From contig JAENXD010000006.1 of assembly GCA_016649745.1 (NCBI GenBank), positions 1 to 35,598 on the forward strand: DNA of 35,598 bases, given 5' to 3'. The translations under genes were made by a program, and so were the position numbers. The stretch is from Flavobacteriaceae bacterium. GTDB lineage: Bacteria > Bacteroidota > Bacteroidia > Flavobacteriales > Flavobacteriaceae. The notes below the pieces were generated by a model, which was given only the letters and a program-made list of their open reading frames with translations, was not told where the DNA came from and did no database searches. Of the stretch, positions 8,228 through 15,399 are shown in pieces (positions within the stretch are counted from its first letter, which is position 1; each line of letters starts with the position of its first letter).

Positions 8228-9706
8228 TTAATTAAATATAATGTGTTGGTACGCTCCAATATCGGCAGGCCAAGTTCTTGGCACTCCCAAAATGTCATTT
8301 GGAACTATAAATTTTACCTCTTCGCTTCCTTTTTTTATTGCATCAGAATTTTCCCCAATTATCAATTTGTTATTTTCCGGAGATTTAAAATTTGGATTTC
8401 CGTTAAAAATATTGTCAACAAAATGAACTGGATCGTTAGGATCCATAAATCGAATCATATTATTTTTAAAAGAATAATTAAAAACAGTTCCAGCAACTTG
8501 GTCAATCACCAATTCAATATTGCTGTTCCCGTCAATGATGCAATTGGTAAAATTTGCCGCTTTTAAATCTCGTGCTTCTACAATTTGTGTTTTGCTTTCG
8601 TAGAAAAAGTTGTTAATTAAAACACTTGGAGCTTGTCGAAAACTGTTATTCCAAAAATTTGCAAATGTGGAATGAATAAAACTATAAGTTCCGCCAGCAG
8701 TGCAGGCCAAAGACGATTGTCCACTATTGTTAATCACCAAATTTTCCCCATAAATATTGGTTTCGCGTCCCAGAATGCCAAAGTTGGAGCTGTTGTAAAT
8801 CTGGCTGTTTTTAATCATTAAAGTCGGGATATCATTATTGCTGATAGAATCTGAAATAATTCCTGCGGAGGCATTTTTAATAATGGTGTTTTTTATGCTG
8901 TTGTTTTTACTTCCTGCACGCAACCAAATAGTGCCCCACTGTCCAGGAATTTCACTGAATTTCGGTTCAAGCCTGTCACCTTCAATGAAAACTTCCTTAT
9001 TTAATTCGCCGTCAATGGTTAAGGTTGCATTTTTACTTACAATTAACCCTGAATTTGCGTGAAAATGAATTTTTGCGCCCGCTTCTATAGTCAGTGTTTT
9101 AGTTGAAGGAACTGCGCAATACCCATAAATTACATAGGGTTTTTCATTGGTAAAAGTGGTATTGTCATCAAGGTAAAATCCGTTCACTTTTAAATTTTCG
9201 CCATCTGCTGTAGTTCCAATAGAAATTGTTTCAATAAAACCATTTGAATCTTTTGAAGGAAACAAAAAATGGGCATCTTTCACCAAAGTCACCAATTTAA
9301 CATCCTGTATGTTTTCGCCATTGTCAAAAACAATGGAATCTGTATAAATAGGATTTGCTGCTTGGCTATAATCAATAGTGGTTTCAATAAAAATATACAG
9401 ACTGTCTTTGGCTAAAATTTCTATATTTTCAAAAATTTGGCCAGGAATTCCATCAACATTTAATCGGTAAAATGAATTTTCCCCTCTACCAAGCGCAATA
9501 GTTGGAATGGAGATATTTTTATTGCTTTTGTTGTAAACCTTTAAATTGTAGGTGCTTGAGCCAATATTGGTAAAAACGGTATCCAAATACACAGTATCCT
9601 TTGAAAAAGAAAGTTTACCCGAACTTAACACTGTTGAAAAATCTTTTCTGCACGAAGAAAACACCAGTAACGTTAAAGCACATAAAAAGGTTAAATAATA
9701 ACGCAT
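8228..9706 (-). CDS. Beta-helix repeat lipoprotein, probably surface exposed
   Basis: A 492-residue protein with an SPII signal ending LLVFSSC (lipid Cys at 19). Residues ~25-200 look like beta-sandwich segments. Then comes a region of short repeating beta-strands with Asn ladders (NNSIKNTIIKNASAGIISDS, NSQIYNSSNFGILG) typical of right-handed parallel beta-helix proteins. The tail ends GVPRTWPADIGAYQH, the ending seen in 'choice-of-anchor Q' beta-helix proteins. A polysaccharide-binding or lyase-like surface role is possible, but no catalytic residues can be named. It lies 39 nt after the glutaminyl cyclase gene and 1 nt before the SDR gene. Confidence 0.82.
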   Translation of the reverse strand: MRYYLTFLCALTLLVFSSCRKDFSTVLSSGKLSFSKDTVYLDTVFTNIGSSTYNLKVYNKSNKNISIPTIALGRGENSFYRLNVDGIPGQIFENIEILAKDSLYIFIETTIDYSQAANPIYTDSIVFDNGENIQDVKLVTLVKDAHFLFPSKDSNGFIETISIGTTADGENLKVNGFYLDDNTTFTNEKPYVIYGYCAVPSTKTLTIEAGAKIHFHANSGLIVSKNATLTIDGELNKEVFIEGDRLEPKFSEIPGQWGTIWLRAGSKNNSIKNTIIKNASAGIISDSISNNDIPTLMIKNSQIYNSSNFGILGRETNIYGENLVINNSGQSSLACTAGGTYSFIHSTFANFWNNSFRQAPSVLINNFFYESKTQIVEARDLKAANFTNCIIDGNSNIELVIDQVAGTVFNYSFKNNMIRFMDPNDPVHFVDNIFNGNPNFKSPENNKLIIGENSDAIKKGSEEVKFIVPNDILGVPRTWPADIGAYQHIIFN

Positions 9707-9745
9707 TCGGGTTGTTTTTGTAAATGTAAAAATAAATTAAGCATA

Positions 9746-10780
9746 TTATTTTTTAATCAACTTGATTTCGTACAATTTACTCCAATGTTTTCCGGTCACA
9801 AAAAGTCGGTTATTTTCTTTGTCGAAAGCTATTCCATTAAGCACTTCATCGGAATCATCTAATTTTTGTTCATTTTCAATAGCGGTTTTTAAGCTGGTTA
9901 AATTAGCGACGCCCTCAACCTTACCGTTTTTTGGATTCACAATTAAAATGGTGTTTTGCTGCCAAATATTTACATAAATTAATCCGTTAACAAATTCTAG
10001 CTCATTCAGTTTTTCAACTTTGCGCTCATTGGTGTAAGCTTCAATATAACTTTCCTCCACAAGCGTTTCCGGATTCAAAAACCAAATATATTCCGTGCCG
10101 TCAGTTTTAATTAATTTTTCACCGTTATGAGACAACCCCCAGCCTTCTCGACTTTTAGTATAATTAAACGTTTTTTCTTGCTCAAATGTATTTAAATCAT
10201 ACACAAAACCAACGCCACCTTGCCAGGTTAATTGATATAATTTGTTATTAAAAATAGTAATTCCTTCCCCAAAATATTTTGCATCCAAATCTTTTTGCTG
10301 TAAAACTTTTCCTGTTTTTAATTCAACTTTTCTAATAGAAGATTTTCCTTTATGTCCTGTTCCTTCATATAAAAATCCGTTTAAAAATTCCAAACCTTGT
10401 GTATAAGCACCTTTATCGTGCGGATAGGTGTTTATAATTTTATAGGTATAAATGTCAGGAGCCGAATCAGCCAAAAAATAAACAGTTTCGGCAACTTTCG
10501 TAGTTTTATTTTCATAAAAAACAATAGCCGTAATTACATGCTTTCCAAGTTTATAATCGTTAATTTTTAAAGTTACGATATTGGCATCACCATTAATTTT
10601 TTTGTCATCTATTAAAAATTGGACGGAATCAATTGGCTTGTTATTTTTTTCTGAAACAGAAATGGTCAATTCCTTATTTGTCTGAATTTTTTTAGGGGCA
10701 TTTATAATAAATTTATGTTCACTTTTACAAGAGAATATGGCCAAGAATATAAAAAAACTAAAAAAAGATTTGTAGTACAT
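9746..10780 (-). CDS. Glutaminyl-peptide cyclotransferase, lipoprotein
   Basis: A 344-residue protein of the bacterial/plant glutamine cyclotransferase family (five-bladed beta-propeller). This family turns N-terminal Gln of peptides into pyroglutamate. The hallmark segment is PHDKGAYTQGLEFLNGFLYEGTG (about 119-141). Further propeller motifs are YFGEGITIFNNKLYQLTWQ, GWGLSHNGEKLIKTDGT, ELEFVNGLIYVNIW and LNGIAFDKENNRLFVTGKHW. The signal peptide ends LAIFSC (lipid Cys at 18). A ~100-residue N-terminal Ig-like domain precedes the propeller. It is the first gene of the minus-strand run and diverges from rpmE2. Confidence 0.9.
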   Translation of the reverse strand: MYYKSFFSFFIFLAIFSCKSEHKFIINAPKKIQTNKELTISVSEKNNKPIDSVQFLIDDKKINGDANIVTLKINDYKLGKHVITAIVFYENKTTKVAETVYFLADSAPDIYTYKIINTYPHDKGAYTQGLEFLNGFLYEGTGHKGKSSIRKVELKTGKVLQQKDLDAKYFGEGITIFNNKLYQLTWQGGVGFVYDLNTFEQEKTFNYTKSREGWGLSHNGEKLIKTDGTEYIWFLNPETLVEESYIEAYTNERKVEKLNELEFVNGLIYVNIWQQNTILIVNPKNGKVEGVANLTSLKTAIENEQKLDDSDEVLNGIAFDKENNRLFVTGKHWSKLYEIKLIKK

Positions 10781-10832
10781 AACTAAAATAGGCGTTTTAT
10801 GAATTTTTTATGTAAATAAAATAAATTATTTG

Positions 10833-10862
10833 TTTGAAGTTTCAAAAATATAGTTAAATTTG
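10833..10862 (+). promoter_or_regulatory. Promoter of rpmE2
   Basis: TTTG (10833-10836), an 18-nt spacer and TAAATTTG (10855-10862) match the Bacteroidota consensus. The predicted 5' leader before the ATG at 10902 is about 35 nt. Confidence 0.72.
10843..10850 (-). promoter_or_regulatory. Candidate -7 element of the glutaminyl cyclase operon
   Basis: The minus strand reads TATTTTTG, a TAnnTTTG match about 62 nt before the start codon. It lies inside the spacer of the divergent rpmE2 promoter. No good -33 element is visible, so this is a weak call. Confidence 0.32.
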
Positions 10863-10901
10863 CAGTCTTAAAAATAAAATTACATTTAAAACGAGTTTAC
10901 G

Positions 10902-11153
10902 ATGAAAAAAGGTATACATCCAGAAAATTATAGAATGGTAGCATTTAAAGATATGTCAAATGAAGATGTATTTTTGACTCGTTCAACAGTAAACACTAGA
11001 GAAACTCTTGAAGTAGATGGTGTTGAATACCCTTTGGTAAAATTAGAAATTTCAAGAACTTCACATCCATATTACACAGGTAAAACTAAAATGGTTGATA
11101 CTGCAGGACGTATTGACAAGTTCAAAACTAAATATGCTAAATTCAGTAAATAA
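10902..11153 (+). CDS. rpmE2: 50S ribosomal protein L31, type B
   Basis: An 83-residue protein starting MKKGIHPENYRMVAFKDMSN, with SHPYYTGKTKMVDTAGRIDKF in the second half. This is the standard sequence of type B L31, the zinc-free (C-minus) paralogue: no cysteine is present. It binds the 50S central protuberance and bridges to the 30S head. It has its own promoter and a strong terminator, so it is a single-gene unit. Confidence 0.97.
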   Translation: MKKGIHPENYRMVAFKDMSNEDVFLTRSTVNTRETLEVDGVEYPLVKLEISRTSHPYYTGKTKMVDTAGRIDKFKTKYAKFSK

Positions 11154-11172
11154 TTAGCAACTTTAAAATATT

Positions 11173-11204
11173 AAAAATCCTCAACGAAAGTTGGGGATTT
11201 TTTT
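11173..11204 (+). terminator. Rho-independent terminator of rpmE2
   Basis: A stem AAAATCCTCAAC / GTTGGGGATTTT (one G-U pair) closes on a GAAA tetraloop (11186-11189), followed by a T run ending at 11204. Confidence 0.88.
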
Positions 11205-11315
11205 GTTTATAGTTAAGGTGTAAGCCAATATGATATAAGGCATTGTGTTGATATGTAATTTGTTATAATATTTGTATTGATAAAAATTACTATATTGCAT
11301 ATAAAAACTAGTAGT

Positions 11316-12425
11316 ATGCCAATATATATGGATCGTCATGATGTGTCTGAAACCGTTACGGCAGAAAACGTCGCGCAATTGCATCAAGCTGATTTAAAGA
11401 TACAAGACAAGTTTAAATGCAGAGGGCTTACGTATTGGTTTGATGAAAATAGAAAAACTGCATTTTGTTTAGTTGAAGCTCCTAATAAAGAAGCCATAAA
11501 AGAAATGCATGACCACGCTCATGGCGAGGTTCCTCATAGAATAATTGAAGTTGATGATAGCATCGTTGAATCTTTTTTAGGCAGAATTGAAGATCCTGTA
11601 AAAGCCCAAAAAACAGCATTAAATATTATTAATGACCCTGCTTTTAGAATTATAATGCTTGTAAGATTTAAGGATTTTTCGTTAAACAATTCTTTATTTG
11701 AAAAAGAAAATCAGGCATTAGTTAAAATAAACGACGATATCTTACAAATTATTTTAAAGTTAAATGGCCGCATCGTAAAACAAAATTCTAAAAGTTTTTT
11801 AATATCATTTACCTCAGTAACTAATGCTGTTTTGGGCGCTTTAGAAATTCAATCAAAATTTGAAAAAGACGTAAAGAAAAGCGTGACTTTTAATTTAAAA
11901 ATTGTGCTTGGAGCCGGGGTTCCTGTTGCGGAAAAGGAAGGGCTTTTTGAAGATACTATTGACATGGTTGAATCGATATATAAATTTATTAAAGGTCATG
12001 TTGTAATAACAAATGAAGTTAAAGACTTATATGAGAGCGAAAATTCAAATAAATCTATTGATTATAAATTTATCAATGTTTTAAAGTCTTCTGATGAAAA
12101 ATTTCTCAATAATTTAATGAGTTGTATTGAAAATAACTGGAATAAAACCGATTTAAAAGCGAATGACTTTTGCAAGCAACTAGGATATAGCAAATCGCGA
12201 TTGTATCGAAAAATGATGTTTTTAACCGGTCAATCGCCAAATGCTTTTATAAAAGAATTCAGATTAAATATGGCCTTGGAATTATTGAATAAACAAATAG
12301 ACAATATTTCTGAAATTGCGTTTAAAACAGGTTTTAATAGCCCAACTTATTTTTCAAAATGTTTTAAAGAAAAATTTGGAATTCTTCCTTCCAATTATAC
12401 AAAATTGTCAATTAACAAAGCTTAA
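11316..12425 (+). CDS. DUF4242 (nickel-binding type) / cyclase-like / AraC HTH fusion regulator
   Basis: A 369-residue protein in three parts. Residues 1-88 match DUF4242, the SCO4226-type nickel-binding fold: MPIYMDRHDV at the start, FCLVEAPNKEA, and a His cluster MHDHAHG at 64-70. Residues ~108-240 resemble a class III nucleotide cyclase core (ALEIQSKF, FNLKIVLGAGVPVAEKEGLFEDTIDMVESI, GHVVITNEVKDLY) without the catalytic metal-binding Asp pair, so it probably binds rather than cyclises. Residues ~265-365 are an AraC-type double HTH (CKQLGYSKSRLYRKM and ISEIAFKTGFNSPTYFSKCFKEKFGILPSNY). I chose the ATG at 11316 because DUF4242 begins there; 13 upstream in-frame residues look like leader. A metal- or ligand-responsive activator of the cassette downstream is an inference from position. 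Confidence 0.85.
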   Translation: MPIYMDRHDVSETVTAENVAQLHQADLKIQDKFKCRGLTYWFDENRKTAFCLVEAPNKEAIKEMHDHAHGEVPHRIIEVDDSIVESFLGRIEDPVKAQKTALNIINDPAFRIIMLVRFKDFSLNNSLFEKENQALVKINDDILQIILKLNGRIVKQNSKSFLISFTSVTNAVLGALEIQSKFEKDVKKSVTFNLKIVLGAGVPVAEKEGLFEDTIDMVESIYKFIKGHVVITNEVKDLYESENSNKSIDYKFINVLKSSDEKFLNNLMSCIENNWNKTDLKANDFCKQLGYSKSRLYRKMMFLTGQSPNAFIKEFRLNMALELLNKQIDNISEIAFKTGFNSPTYFSKCFKEKFGILPSNYTKLSINKA

Positions 12426-12573
12426 ATTAAAATCTTTTTAGAAATTCTTCAGAATAACTTTGAATCAAAATTGCGATTATTTGAATCAATTGTTAACGTA
12501 GTTGTTGTTTTATCTATGTAGTTTTGAAGTGTTTATAGGTGTTTTTCAAAAGCACGTTTAATCAATAGAATTC

Positions 12574-12592
12574 CCCGAGGCTCTGCCTCGGG
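12574..12592. repeat. Left-end hairpin of the IS200-type element
   Basis: A perfect 8-bp palindrome CCCGAGGC-TCT-GCCTCGGG with a 3-nt loop, 31 bases before the transposase start codon. It should be the subterminal hairpin recognised by TnpA. Confidence 0.85.
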
Positions 12593-12622
12593 TGTTGCGT
12601 AAAGATATGTATATTTGTTGAT

Positions 12623-13066
12623 ATGAGTGAGCATATCCACAAGAGTCATAATAAAAGTTTGCTTCTTTATCATTTTGTATGTCCGATAAAGTATAGGCGA
12701 AGTGTTTTGACCGCATCAGTTTCAAAGACTTTCAAAGAGATTTGTCTACAGATAGAACAACGATATGAGATGAGTTTTTTGGAAATAGGTATTGATGGGA
12801 ATCACGTACATTTTTTGATACAGGGTGTTCCTAATGATGCGCCTAAAAACATTATTGGAGCAGTTAAAAGTATCACGGCGAAAGAAATTTTCAGGCTTCA
12901 TCCTGAAGTAAAACAGGAGCTTTGGGGTGGAAAATTTTGGACGAGCGGCTACTATGTCAATACTGTTGGACAATATGCCAATGAGGATGTTATAAGGAAG
13001 TATTTACAGAATCAAGGAAAATCAGATTATGAAATGTTACATTCAGGTCAACTGAAATTGTTCTGA
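12623..13066 (+). CDS. tnpA: IS200/IS605 family Y1 transposase TnpA
   Basis: A 147-residue HUH single-strand transposase of full normal length. The metal-binding HUH motif is H61-V-H63 in GNHVHFLI. The catalytic tyrosine and the third ligand are Y127 and Q131 in RKYLQNQG, the same spacing as in the ISHp608 enzyme. Other family markers are LLLYHFVCPIKYRR (13-26), KSITAKEIF (82-90), LWGGKFWTSGYYVNTVG (100-116). All catalytic residues are intact, so the element may be active. Confidence 0.95.
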   Translation: MSEHIHKSHNKSLLLYHFVCPIKYRRSVLTASVSKTFKEICLQIEQRYEMSFLEIGIDGNHVHFLIQGVPNDAPKNIIGAVKSITAKEIFRLHPEVKQELWGGKFWTSGYYVNTVGQYANEDVIRKYLQNQGKSDYEMLHSGQLKLF

Positions 13067-13072
13067 TTGTGA

Positions 13073-13098
13073 TACCCCGACGGCTCTGCCTCGGGGTA
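13073..13098. repeat. Right-end hairpin of the IS200-type element
   Basis: A stem TACCCCGA-GGC / GCC-TCGGGGTA with loop TCT and a single bulged C at 13081, beginning 7 nt after the tnpA stop. It shares its core with the left-end hairpin. A bulge in the right-end stem is common in this family. Confidence 0.85.
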
Positions 13099-13224
13099 GT
13101 TCATTTTTCTTAAGGAAATTACCAACATTGGATTATTAATAATTGATATAAATGGTCATATTTAAAAGATTGAAAGTATTACAATTTATAATAACTGTTA
13201 TTGATCCAGCAACCTCAGAATAGT

Positions 13225-13361
13225 TTTTTAAGCTAACATCTTGATTTTCGTTTAGATTTTTCAATTCCAAAAATTGGAACTGTATTTCGATACCTAAATT
13301 TATGATTAAAGCTTGAAAATCCTTTAAAAATATAAAATACTAACTAAAAAAATAAACAATT
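13225..13361 (+). promoter_or_regulatory. Duplicated regulatory leader, copy A (before the cupin gene)
   Basis: This stretch reappears at 13847-13983 with long exact words in the same order: AGCTAACATCT (13231), TTTTTCAATTCCA, CCTAAATTT, TTAAAG, TGAAAATC and TACTAACTAAAAAA (13338-13351, 10 nt before the ATG). The central part holds the dyad TTCCA-AAAAT-TGGAA at 13265-13279. It is non-coding and should contain the promoter and operator of the cupin gene, though no clear TTTG / TAnnTTTG pair is present. That would fit an activator-dependent promoter. Confidence 0.75.
13265..13279. promoter_or_regulatory. Operator-like dyad TTCCA-N5-TGGAA in copy A
   Basis: A perfect inverted repeat TTCCAA-AAA-TTGGAA, 82 nt before the cupin start. 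The matching place in copy B keeps both half-sites with a 4-nt centre. Confidence 0.6.
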
Positions 13362-13748
13362 ATGAAAATTTCAAAAAACGACATTGAAGTCAAAATGGAG
13401 ATTCCTGGAGCTGTTATCCGTCAGAAAACAGATTTTGGAGACGCGACCGGATTAGGTAAAATTAGCGGAGAGTATTTTAGTCTCTCTGCGGGAGTGGATA
13501 CAACACCTTTGTTTATTGGGCTTGAAGGAAATTTGTGTCAGTGCCCTCATTGGGGATATCTTTTGAGTGGACAAATTACTACTACAGATGCTAATGGCAT
13601 CGAAGAAATTGTAAACGAAAAAGATCTGTTTTATTGGCCCGCAGGGCACAATGTAAAAGTCAATGCAGATGCGGAGATTGTCATGTTTAGTCCTCAGCAT
13701 GAGCACACACATGTAATCAATCATATGATTGAGATGACTAAAGGTTAA
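13362..13748 (+). CDS. Small cupin-fold protein, function unknown
   Basis: A 128-residue cytoplasmic protein with no signal peptide. A cupin core is visible: CPHWGYLLSGQI (61-72; first motif with one His, H63, instead of HxH) and EKDLFYWPAGHNV (86-98; second motif with P93, G95, H96). The C-terminus is His-rich (PQHEHTHVINH, 111-121). This is a single-domain cupin that may bind a metal or a small ligand. It opens the cassette with the flavin oxidase and has its own leader (copy A). Which reaction it serves cannot be read from the sequence. Confidence 0.72.
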   Translation: MKISKNDIEVKMEIPGAVIRQKTDFGDATGLGKISGEYFSLSAGVDTTPLFIGLEGNLCQCPHWGYLLSGQITTTDANGIEEIVNEKDLFYWPAGHNVKVNADAEIVMFSPQHEHTHVINHMIEMTKG

Positions 13749-13846
13749 AATCGCTACCAAAAATTTATAAAAAGGAGTCTTCTCAATTGGAAAAAATTGT
13801 ACAAGATGAAAAAATTGGTTAGAAGTACAATTTAGTTCATCTTATG

Positions 13847-13983
13847 ATTTTTTAGCTAACATCTAGAATCTTAATTTAAATTTTTCAATTCCAGACATGG
13901 AAATATATGCGATGCCTAAATTTTAGAGTTAAAGTCTGAAAATCTTATAAAATAAAAAATTACTAACTAAAAAATCAAAGATT
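13847..13983 (+). promoter_or_regulatory. Duplicated regulatory leader, copy B (before the oxidase gene)
   Basis: The second copy of the leader at 13225-13361, with matching words in the same order and nearly the same spacing: AGCTAACATCT at 13854-13864, TTTTTCAATTCCA, CCTAAATTT, TTAAAG, TGAAAATC, and TACTAACTAAAAAA at 13961-13974 (9 nt before the ATG). Copies differ by substitutions and single-base indels, so the duplication is old and kept by selection or gene conversion. Confidence 0.75.
13889..13902. promoter_or_regulatory. Operator-like dyad TTCCA-N4-TGGAA in copy B
   Basis: TTCCA-GACA-TGGAA lies at the position matching 13265-13279. The half-sites are conserved while the centre differs in sequence and length. 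Confidence 0.55.
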
Positions 13984-15399
13984 ATGTCAAATTTAATGAA
14001 AAACATAAATACTTCTGTTTTGGAAGAACTTGCTTCTAAATTAAGAGGAAGAATAGTTATGCCCACAGACCCTGACTATAATGAAACACGAAAAGTGTAC
14101 AATGGAATGATTGATAAACATCCTGGGATGTTTGTAATGTGTGTTGATGTTGCAGATGTTATTGCATCCGTAAATTTTGGCAGAGAAAATAATTTATTGG
14201 TTGCTGTTAGAGGCGGTGGACACAATGGCGGCGGACTGGGAATCTGTAATGATGGATTGGTAATTGATTTATCGGGCATTAAATTTATTCGTGTTGATAC
14301 TTCTAATAACACTGTTAGCGTAGGAGGAGGAAATATTTGGGGAGAAGTTGACCATGCGACACATCCTTTTGGATTGGCAGTTCCTGCTGGAATAATTTCA
14401 ACAACAGGCGTAGGTGGATTAACATTGGGTGGTGGCGTTGGGCATTTATCGCGTAAATACGGATTGACAATAGATAATTTATTGGAAGCTGATATGGTTT
14501 TGGCTGATGGTAGTTTTGTAACTGTAAATGCTAAGCAGAACTCAGATTTATTCTGGGCTATTCGCGGTGGTGGTGGAAACTTCGGAATTGTAACCTCATT
14601 TAAATTTCAAGCACATCAAGTAAAAACTGTTTTTGGGGGCCCAACTTTATGGCCTATCGAAAAAACAGCAGAAATTATGGAATGGTATCATAAGTTTTTA
14701 AATAATGCTCCAGATGAATTAAATGGTTTTATTGCGACTATGGTTATTCCGGGAGCGCCATTTCCGGAACATCTGCACAACAAACATTTCTGCGGAATTG
14801 TGTGGTGTTATGTGGGAGGTTTAGATAAAGCAGCTGAAATATTCAAACCAATATTAGCTATGAAGCCTTTATTTGAACATGTTGGCGAAATGCCGTACCC
14901 ATCTGTACAAACATTATTTGACGGATTGTTTCCTCCAGGTTTACAATGGTATTGGAGAGCCGACTTTTTTAATGAATTAGGTGCTGAAGTTAGGGCGCAA
15001 CATTTAAAATTTGGTTCAAAAATCCCTACGCCTCTTTCTCAAATGCATTTATATCCAATTAGTGGCGCTGCCAGCAGAGTTGCCAAGGATGAGACCCCAT
15101 GGGCTTACCGTGATGCCAAATATGCCGGAGTAATTGTTGGTGTTTCTCCAAATCCTAAAGATTCAGATAAAATTACAAAGTGGTGTAAAGATTATTGGGA
15201 AGCATTGCACCCTTATTCTTCCGGAGGCGCGTATTCAAATTTTATGATGGATGAGGGGCAAGAACGCGTAAAAGCGAGTTACAGGCACAATTATGAGCGT
15301 TTAACAAAAATTAAAATAAAATATGACCCTGCTAATTTCTTTAGCGTAAATCAGAATATTAAACCTAAAATAAATACTTATGAAACTACTACCTATTAA
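13984..15399 (+). CDS. FAD-linked oxidase with BBE domain (covalent flavin type)
   Basis: A 471-residue flavoprotein of the PCMH/VAO class. RGGGHNGGG (76-84) carries H80, the site of 8-alpha-histidyl FAD linkage in this family. The second FAD-binding loop reads GIISTTGVGGLTLGGGVGHLSRKYGL; the Cys that makes a second flavin bond in berberine-bridge enzymes is absent, so the link should be mono-covalent. The C-terminus YDPANFFSVNQNI (about 447-459) is the BBE domain. Relatives include 6-hydroxy-D-nicotine oxidase and sugar/alcohol oxidases; the substrate is unknown. No signal peptide is seen. It overlaps the next gene by 20 nt and shares its leader type with the cupin gene before it. Confidence 0.93.
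   Translation: MSNLMKNINTSVLEELASKLRGRIVMPTDPDYNETRKVYNGMIDKHPGMFVMCVDVADVIASVNFGRENNLLVAVRGGGHNGGGLGICNDGLVIDLSGIKFIRVDTSNNTVSVGGGNIWGEVDHATHPFGLAVPAGIISTTGVGGLTLGGGVGHLSRKYGLTIDNLLEADMVLADGSFVTVNAKQNSDLFWAIRGGGGNFGIVTSFKFQAHQVKTVFGGPTLWPIEKTAEIMEWYHKFLNNAPDELNGFIATMVIPGAPFPEHLHNKHFCGIVWCYVGGLDKAAEIFKPILAMKPLFEHVGEMPYPSVQTLFDGLFPPGLQWYWRADFFNELGAEVRAQHLKFGSKIPTPLSQMHLYPISGAASRVAKDETPWAYRDAKYAGVIVGVSPNPKDSDKITKWCKDYWEALHPYSSGGAYSNFMMDEGQERVKASYRHNYERLTKIKIKYDPANFFSVNQNIKPKINTYETTTY

Larger units (their letters stand above)
12573..13098 (+). mobile_element. IS200-type insertion sequence (IS200/IS605 family)
   Basis: A single transposase gene flanked by two imperfect palindromes of matching sequence (around CGAGGCTCTGCCTCGGG). 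This is the left-end/right-end layout of IS200 elements, which have no terminal inverted repeats and no target duplication. No tnpB is present. The outer cleavage sites cannot be set from one copy, so the limits given are those of the hairpins; the true ends are probably some 5-20 nt outside. It lies between the regulator and the cupin gene without breaking either. Confidence 0.85.

Noticed and set aside
7546-8298. Longer version of the SDR gene starting at 8298
   Set aside because: The extra 24 residues lie inside the upstream lipoprotein gene and precede the conserved MKNIIITG start.
8153-8566. A 137-residue open frame on the plus strand
   Set aside because: Antisense across the SDR and beta-helix lipoprotein genes, no family motif, no promoter.
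13190-13202. AATAAC-T-GTTATT palindrome before copy A as an operator
   Set aside because: It has no counterpart before copy B and is short in AT-rich DNA, so chance is likely.
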